Shown here one piece after another: positions 60,201 through 64,000 of a DNA stretch of 64,000 nucleotides. This DNA comes from Apostichopus japonicus (Eukaryota > Echinodermata > Holothuroidea > Aspidochirotida > Stichopodidae). Made by a program: the position numbers and the translations under genes. The DNA lies in the NCBI RefSeq assembly GCF_037975245.1, contig NC_092576.1, forward strand, positions 758,501 through 822,500, given 5' to 3'. Position 1 is the first letter of the stretch; every line of letters begins with the position of its first letter. Below the pieces are notes generated by a model that saw nothing but the letters and a program-made list of their open reading frames with translations, did no database searches and was not told where the DNA came from.

Positions 60201-61394
60201 ATGATTGGCTCAAGGGATCTATAAATTATTTTAAAATTTGCTACATTCTCAGTGGTTTAAACTAGATGACTTTAGTAGTATGATGTGAAAATATTGCAGT
60301 GTACAATCAATGTCTTGAACTCTCATTCATTAATAACATTAATAACTATTAAAGCTTTTTATAGCTCAAAATAGTTAAAATAAAATGTCTATGTCTATGT
60401 GTGTATTTTTGCATAACAAGACTATTCTTTCTAGATATTAGAACATTTTGGAATACAAATTTTATTGTAAAAATCCTTACCAGAGAATTAAATGGTTAAA
60501 ACCCACAAAGGAGAGCTGCAACAAAGAGCTGGACATTTCTGAAATTTTGAGGTTCTTACTGACTTTTTGGATGAATTTAACTTACTCTAGTTATGTGAAG
60601 TTTTATATCACAAGGTATTACCAAGCCAACTGGCTTTCTGGTTGATAAAAACATTTGTATGATCTAACAAAGACTAATTCTTGTGCCCTGTTAGCATCCA
60701 TGAATCATATATTGAGATTTGTAAGTTTACAAATAGATGGATTTGGAAGCTGCATTTGCAAGAACTGTTTTAGATGGCGGCTGATAAAAATATTCCTGAT
60801 CTACATTTTTTTCAAGGTGAACACATTAAAACCTAGATGAAATTACTACTTAGTATGCAGATCCACCTTATGGAGTTCAAGGAGGCCAGTATTTTCTGTG
60901 GAGGAAAGGTCATTTGAGGCCAACAGAGGTCAAAGTCTGACAATCTTGCTTTGCTTTGCATTAACTTAATACTTTGTATGGAGATCTACCATACTGAGAA
61001 CAAGAATTACATCGCTTTCTGCTTCGTTCAAAGGTCATTTGAGTTCAACAATCAGGAAGACTTGTAAATTCTGTAACCCAAGAGTAAAGGTTGCATGAAC
61101 TTAATACTTTGTATGTGGATGTACCATGTTGAACACTTGATCTGTTTTCTACTCTTTGGAAGTTAAAGGTCATTTGAGGCCAACAGAAGTTAGTAAAATG
61201 TAAACAGGATAACTTACAGGAAAGGGAGATGAACTTCATACTTGGTATGTAGATCCACCTAATTCAGTATGAAAATTGTCTGTGCACAGTTCACATTAAA
61301 TGTTCTCATACACTGTAGAATGAGGCAAGGAATTACTAAGCATTTTGTTTCTGGTTTTCATTATATTAGGTACAAACTCAGAAGAAGGAATTAG
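42199..61394 (+). CDS. Four-Ig-domain type I transmembrane receptor, 8 exons, 509 aa
   Basis: Joined coding exons: 42199-42259, 47657-47962, 48570-48911, 50824-51171, 52077-52427, 57667-57699, 58712-58775, 61370-61394 (1530 nt with TAG). Residues 1-20 are a signal peptide, 21-122 a V-like Ig domain, 123-236, 237-352 and 353-469 three C-like Ig domains, about 473-493 the transmembrane helix, and 494-509 a basic tail. Each Ig domain is one exon in phase 1-1, as usual for the superfamily. The last three domains share a YP-.-NGLTNQQHVV opening, so they arose by internal duplication. Sequons NGS, NCT, NNT, NVS, NIT and NST suggest N-glycosylation. There is no ITAM or ITIM. It is probably a cell-surface recognition or adhesion receptor; the ligand is unknown. 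All splice sites and phases agree, so the model is strong, but transcripts have not been seen. Confidence 0.85.
42866..45150. mobile_element. 2.3-kb TIR element in intron 1
   Basis: Left end CAGGGGTCGAAATTTA and right end (complement) ACGGGTCGAAATTTAG are inverted. GGTTAC flanks both sides (42860-42865 and 45151-45156). Just inside both ends lie repeats of CACTATTCC and GGAATAGTGG. The CAGGGGTC start is hAT-like, but the duplication I can see is 6 bp rather than 8. Interior open frames are short and I find no transposase. Confidence 0.65.
45740..46215 (+). repeat. GGTCA repeat fragment in intron 1
   Basis: Typical order: TTCGATGATAA, TG/GC-rich run, CAGCTTGTAAACA, GTGTAGAAGTACCACATT, then AGGTCATTTGGGGTTACCAG and AGGTCAAAGGTCATGTGGGG. 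Part of the dispersed family also found in introns 3, 5 and 7. Confidence 0.8.
46216..47656. other. Intron 1, 3' part; small duplication at 46840-47045
   Basis: Two diverged ~100-bp units share ATTGACATAGTGTGGTGT / ATTGGCTTAGTGTGGTGT and GGCTACCATGTG. Otherwise nothing recognised. Confidence 0.5.
47657..47962 (+). CDS. Ig receptor exon 2: V-like domain
   Basis: Acceptor CTCCTTCTAG, donor GTAAGA, phase 1-1, 102 codons (residues 21-122). Cys41 and Trp51 occupy the B-strand Cys and C-strand Trp positions. The expected F-strand 'Y-C' is replaced by FTARIV (102-107), with no cysteine. The only other cysteine is Cys24 near the N-terminus. The GPGYENGEYDMFQNGSLIIN stretch resembles the D/E-strand region of V-set domains. 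Confidence 0.88.
48570..48911 (+). CDS. Ig receptor exon 3: C-like domain 1
   Basis: Phase 1-1, residues 123-236. Canonical Cys153 (LLNCTM) and Cys214 (LQCRV) are present, but the C-strand Trp is replaced by Leu/Val (ELELVF, 163-168). Two donors are possible (GTAGTA at 48909 and GTAAGT at 48912), both in phase; the second is chosen as the better consensus. Sequons at 152, 186 and 193. Confidence 0.88.
48912..49784. other. Intron 3, 5' part, nothing recognised
   Basis: AT-rich intronic sequence without additional exon candidates. Confidence 0.5.
49785..50295 (+). repeat. GGTCA repeat fragment in intron 3
   Basis: Three successive blocks of the dispersed GGTCA family. At 49965-49990 AGGTCA-TTTG-GGGTCA-CCAG-GGGTCA forms two consecutive DR4 spacings with a 10-base period. 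Confidence 0.85.
50824..51171 (+). CDS. Ig receptor exon 4: C-like domain 2
   Basis: Acceptor TTTCTTGTAG, donor GTAAGC, phase 1-1, residues 237-352. Complete Ig core: Cys267 (LTCSW), Trp280 (LKWDII), Cys329 (LHCKV). The NGLTNQQHVVLD opening matches exons 3 and 5. Confidence 0.9.
51172..52076. other. Intron 4, nothing recognised
   Basis: AT-rich. Open frames at 51379-51687 and 51700-51891 lack the phase-1 acceptors and Ig features of the flanking exons. Confidence 0.5.
52077..52427 (+). CDS. Ig receptor exon 5: C-like domain 3
   Basis: Acceptor GTCCATGTAG, donor GTAAGC, phase 1-1, residues 353-469. Core Cys383, Trp396 and Cys445. Two extra cysteines, Cys355 and Cys367, in the A-strand region could form an added disulfide. 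Sequons at 424 (NIT) and 428 (NST). Ends directly before the transmembrane exon, so there is almost no stalk. Confidence 0.9.
52550..53225 (+). repeat. Degenerate GGTCA repeats in intron 5
   Basis: Repeated pattern 'TTGGTATGTGGATCCAC ... AGGTCATCTGAGGTC ... AAAACCTTGTAA' in diverged form. No coding content. Confidence 0.65.
53283..55990 (-). mobile_element. CACGAT-ended element, copy 3 (inverted, in intron 5)
   Basis: Reverse complement of 37245-39960 over its whole length. The CACGAT-rich end is at 53290-53610 and the minisatellite at 54990-55440. The opposite end stops near 55990 at TTTAAATAAA. It lies inside intron 5 of the Ig receptor, in the opposite orientation to copy 2 upstream of the gene. 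Confidence 0.85.
56490..56880 (+). mobile_element. CACGAT-ended element, copy 4 (end fragment)
   Basis: The CACGAT cluster at 56640-56860 ends with GCCACGGCCGATTTAA, then GTGGGCGGTACTGTA at about 56880. The upstream part differs from copies 1-3, so this may be a related subfamily sharing the terminal sequence. Confidence 0.6.
56930..57330 (+). repeat. Degenerate GGTCA repeats in intron 5, 3' part
   Basis: Diverged units with GGTATGTTGATCCACCTTAG and GGTCAACAGAGGTGAA, typical of the dispersed family. Confidence 0.6.
57667..57699 (+). CDS. Ig receptor exon 6: start of the transmembrane helix
   Basis: A 33-nt microexon with acceptor TCTCTCTGCAG and donor GTGAGT, phase 1-1. It encodes SENCISWVWLI (470-480). 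Cys473 lies at the outer membrane edge. Skipping it would keep the frame but shorten the helix by 11 residues. Confidence 0.75.
57700..58711. other. Intron 6, nothing recognised
   Basis: No repeat or alternative exon that I can support. Confidence 0.5.
58712..58775 (+). CDS. Ig receptor exon 7: transmembrane helix and tail start
   Basis: Acceptor TACCTGTTCAG, donor GTTTGA. It encodes GIWIFVIIILIMV then KWIKLRRN (481-501), completing a helix of about 21 residues with no charged residue. Without splicing at 58776 the frame ends quickly as RFES-stop, a possible alternative tail. Confidence 0.82.
59205..59430 (+). repeat. Dispersed repeat shared with 2213-2430 (intron 7)
   Basis: Same 220-bp sequence as at 2213-2430, here without the CACGAT element on its left side. 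Confidence 0.75.
59440..60000 (+). repeat. Degenerate GGTCA repeats in intron 7
   Basis: At least three diverged units with GGTATGTGGATCCATCTTAT, GGTCAAAGGTCATTT and AAATTTTGTAAATA-like tails. Confidence 0.65.
60001..60838. other. Intron 7, middle part, nothing recognised
   Basis: AT-rich, no supported exon. Confidence 0.45.
60840..61275 (+). repeat. Degenerate GGTCA repeats in intron 7, 3' part
   Basis: Several units with ACTTTGTATGTGGATGTACC and AAGGTCATTTGAGGCCAACAG. They end about 100 bases before the last exon. Confidence 0.65.
61370..61394 (+). CDS. Ig receptor exon 8: basic C-terminus and stop
   Basis: Acceptor TTATATTAG, phase 2 entry, encodes RYKLRRRN then TAG (61392-61394). Together with exon 7 the 16-residue cytoplasmic tail has nine Lys/Arg and no Tyr-based signalling motif. 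Candidate poly(A) signal ATTAAA at 61474-61479. Confidence 0.72.
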
Positions 61395-62284
61395 GCTGTA
61401 TAGTTAGGAGGACTGAAGAAACACTATGAAGAATGAAGTTACTTGGAGAGGTTTTCTATTTATACATTAACACATTAAACATGACTATTAGTATTTGGCT
61501 TCAATGTTGAGAATTTCAAGGAATTAGGAAAGTAAAGGTAAAGAAGGTGTCCTGTGCTTAAGATTCCTTTAAAGCTCGAGAGGTCTCTAGGGAATACTTT
61601 GACAGCGAATTTCTGTTGTGCATGGATGGTGTTGTAGTAATGTAGATAAACCATTCCAAGACATGAAAATCCACCACTTCATCTAACCTCTTTAAAAGAA
61701 TGTATTTTGCTGTTAAATTTTCAGTTCTTTGTTATCGACAAGGTTAATATTAGTGCTATTGAAAAGAGACGCCCCCAAGGGGAGACGTGGAAGGGGTCCT
61801 AGCGGAAAGAAATACAACAGCACAATGTAGTACTGTCCAGTTTCATCAGTTTATTCACTCCACAAGTCAGAACAGGTTAAGAACAGCCTATGCAAACAAA
61901 TAAGCATATCAATGACATAAAACATATTAACAAGAATACACCGTGAGGAAAATTGTTCTGTTATGGAAACTGGAGAATTAGAACACGAAGGATAATTATT
62001 AACGTATAGCAATCTGATCACTGAATTGTTACTGTTTACAACAAATGTAAATTTTCCTTCTATACACTGGAACAAAACAAAAATGGCAAGTTGTATACAG
62101 CTACTAAATAACAGGACACTTAGAGATGAAAACTCCTAGAGTACCAGCATAGCAGTTACATAATCATTTAAGAAAAATAAGAAAAAGAACAATTTAGTCA
62201 AATTACAAGAACAAACTGTCCCATTAACTTTCCTCTTTAAACTCTCTTACAACTCTCAGCTCACCAGCCCAGTATTAACTAAAG
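61395..62284. other. 3' flank of the Ig receptor (probable 3'UTR), nothing else
   Basis: ATTAAA at 61474 is the nearest possible poly(A) signal. No further exon recognised. Confidence 0.4.
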
Positions 62285-62850
62285 GTGATAGCCAGCATCC
62301 TTCAAGCCCTTGCAACATGGAGGCTGTGTCTATATTTTTCTACAGGGGTTTTACCAGACAACATGATAGTTTCAAAACTCATACCTGTATTTATGTTTGA
62401 AGAGAAGAATGTGTTCACTAACTATAGACCAGTTTTCTTGTTACCGCAGCTCTCCAAAATACAGAAAGTTACTTGCAAAAAGCTGGATAACTTTCTTGTC
62501 AAGCACCATCTCCTTCTGAGGGTCAGTATGGTTTCAGGCTTGACCATTGGCTATTACTTACAGAAGCTTGCCCACTACTGTATGTTGTTCACAATAGGAT
62601 AGCTAGGTATTTGCCCAACAGAAAGCAGTATGTCCAAAACAGTGATTTAAAGTCAGAGTTTCTTTAATAATGTAGTACACTATAAGATGTTTCAATCTAT
62701 TTATTTATCCTGTATATAAACGACATGCATAGTATCTTCGAATTATTAGATTTTGTACTTTTAGGTGTTGATACTTATATGATTGCTCCCATGATGACTT
62801 TGAGGTACTATCTGAAATTATAAGTTATGAATAGTTAAAGCTTCATGTAT
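62285..62850 (+). pseudogene. LINE reverse-transcriptase relic
   Basis: The frame reads STGVLPDNMIVSKLIPVF, NVFTNYRPVFLLPQLSKI and KKLDNFLVKHHLL, the conserved 'P--.-KVIPIFK ... NYRPVSLLP' region at the start of jockey/CR1-like reverse-transcriptase domains. Further on, ILYINDM (about 62718-62738) and FVLLGVDTYM mark the catalytic region, with the expected ADD box mutated. Frameshifts and a deletion show it is dead. Confidence 0.85.
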
Positions 62851-64000
62851 TGTTCGCTGTTAACAAGAACTCTCGCAAAACAAGTTACATGATATTTTCT
62901 GCTTTTCCATGCACTAGAGTTATAATAAGATAACAATATTGAGCTATACATGTATATCACTTGTAAATGTACACACTAGTCTCTGTTATTTTAATTCTGG
63001 TTAGGTTTCTGATTGGAATGAGTGAATTAATGGTAGATGAATGGGTTTTAGTTATGTCAATAATGCAAAGTTGTTGCTGAAAAGTAATGTCAATAATGAA
63101 AAGAAAATGGTATATTTGATTAAATATTGTACAGCAATTTTTACTGTTATAATATTTTATTGTTACAGTTATTGTAAGAATATGATGTAAAATGATGTGA
63201 TAATAAAAGTGTAAATACAAGTGTAAATAAATACAAGTGTAAATATATACAATGTAAATAAAAGTTTCAGTACGAAATACAACTTTTCCTTTGTCTCTGT
63301 GTGTGTACATTCTGTTTTTACATTGAAATCATCATATATTATGAGGTTTACACTATCACCACATATATTACAGTAATTTTGCAACTTCAAAAGCTACATC
63401 AAATAAGAAACAAAGCATTGACAAATTATGACACGATGTCGTATGCAAGCGACAAGTGCAAATTCTCTAATGAGGGAATTTGATTGAGGCTCATAAAGAG
63501 TCCTCAAGAGTAGAGACAGTGCCAAAAAAAAGTGAAGACCTGTTACGTTAACTTTAACAACCATTATATGAGGTCCCTGGGGAAATTATTTACAAATCTG
63601 AATAACTAAAAAAATCCAGTCACTTTTGGCAATAGGAACCCAGGCCTGGTTGGAAAGGTATTGAAATGAGGTGTCCAAAAATGTCTTTGTTTTTCAGAAT
63701 TGAACTAATTATGTATGCAAATGAGGTCTTTCTATAGAAACTGTATTTTGCTTTCCTATTTGAAATTATTTTTATAAAATCTTTTGGACTTTTGATGGTT
63801 TGATTAGTTCAAGACATGTTATTTAATAACTAAAACATAAGTTGACGTTTGAATGTGAGGGATATGACTGACTTTTTGACGTTTTGTTAAATTTTCATTT
63901 GCAAATAAATTATAATATTTAGGTTAGTTTTTTAGTATTTAGGTTAGTATTTAGTTAGGTTTTATATCAAAGTCATGTTCTCGATGCTGGTCAATGGCTC
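62851..64000. other. AT-rich end of window, nothing recognised
   Basis: A short tandem run of CAAGTGTAAATA at 63210-63260. No supported gene. Confidence 0.4.

Overview
This is eukaryotic DNA: AT-rich, repeat-laden, with no operons or long open frames, and with short exons bounded by GT/AG sites. Frequent short palindromic words (AGGCCTAGGC, TACTGTACAGTA, ACATGCATGT), GGTCA-rich tandem repeats, jockey/CR1-like LINE relics and a multi-Ig-domain receptor suggest a marine invertebrate deuterostome. I think an echinoderm, perhaps a sea cucumber, is most likely. The species is an inference.

The one gene I can assemble completely is on the + strand at 42199-61394. Eight exons join in frame (1530 nt including the stop) to give a 509-residue type I membrane protein. 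It has a signal peptide, one V-like Ig domain lacking the usual F-strand cysteine, three related C-like Ig domains, a transmembrane helix split across two exons, and a 16-residue strongly basic tail. A second, uncharacterised gene is partly visible at 24598-26993 (four phase-compatible exons, with one in-frame TGA just before a splice donor). A weak small-gene candidate lies at 11263-12578.

Layout. 1-1154 is the end of a GGTCA-repeat element. 1175-2212 is a shortened copy of an element with a CACGAT-rich end. 2760-4625 is a foldback transposon with a 6-bp target duplication. 4889-11088 and 11420-15690 are a diverged tandem duplication; the first copy is interrupted by a GGTCA element (6906-9862). 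15700-23450 holds minisatellites, palindromic arrays and a LINE relic. 23466-28090 holds a MITE and the second gene. 28222-32215 holds more arrays and an RT relic. 32442-37225 is a 4.8-kb GGTCA element carrying a nested 595-bp palindromic foldback element. 37245-39960 is a fuller copy of the CACGAT element. 39999-40286 is a hAT-like MITE. 42199-61394 is the Ig receptor, whose introns contain a 2.3-kb TIR element, many GGTCA repeats and an inverted copy of the CACGAT element (53283-55990). 62285-62850 is another RT relic.

The signals most worth pursuing are these. (1) The Ig receptor's ectodomain exons lie between two inverted 2.7-kb repeats, while its transmembrane exons lie outside them. (2) The GGTCA satellites carry nuclear-receptor half-sites in DR1, DR2, DR4 and DR5 spacing, repeated about every 399 bp and also present within the receptor's introns. 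(3) Two foldback elements are intact enough to show their target-site duplications. (4) One element end carries a dense CACGAT/ATCGTG cluster that recurs in four copies.
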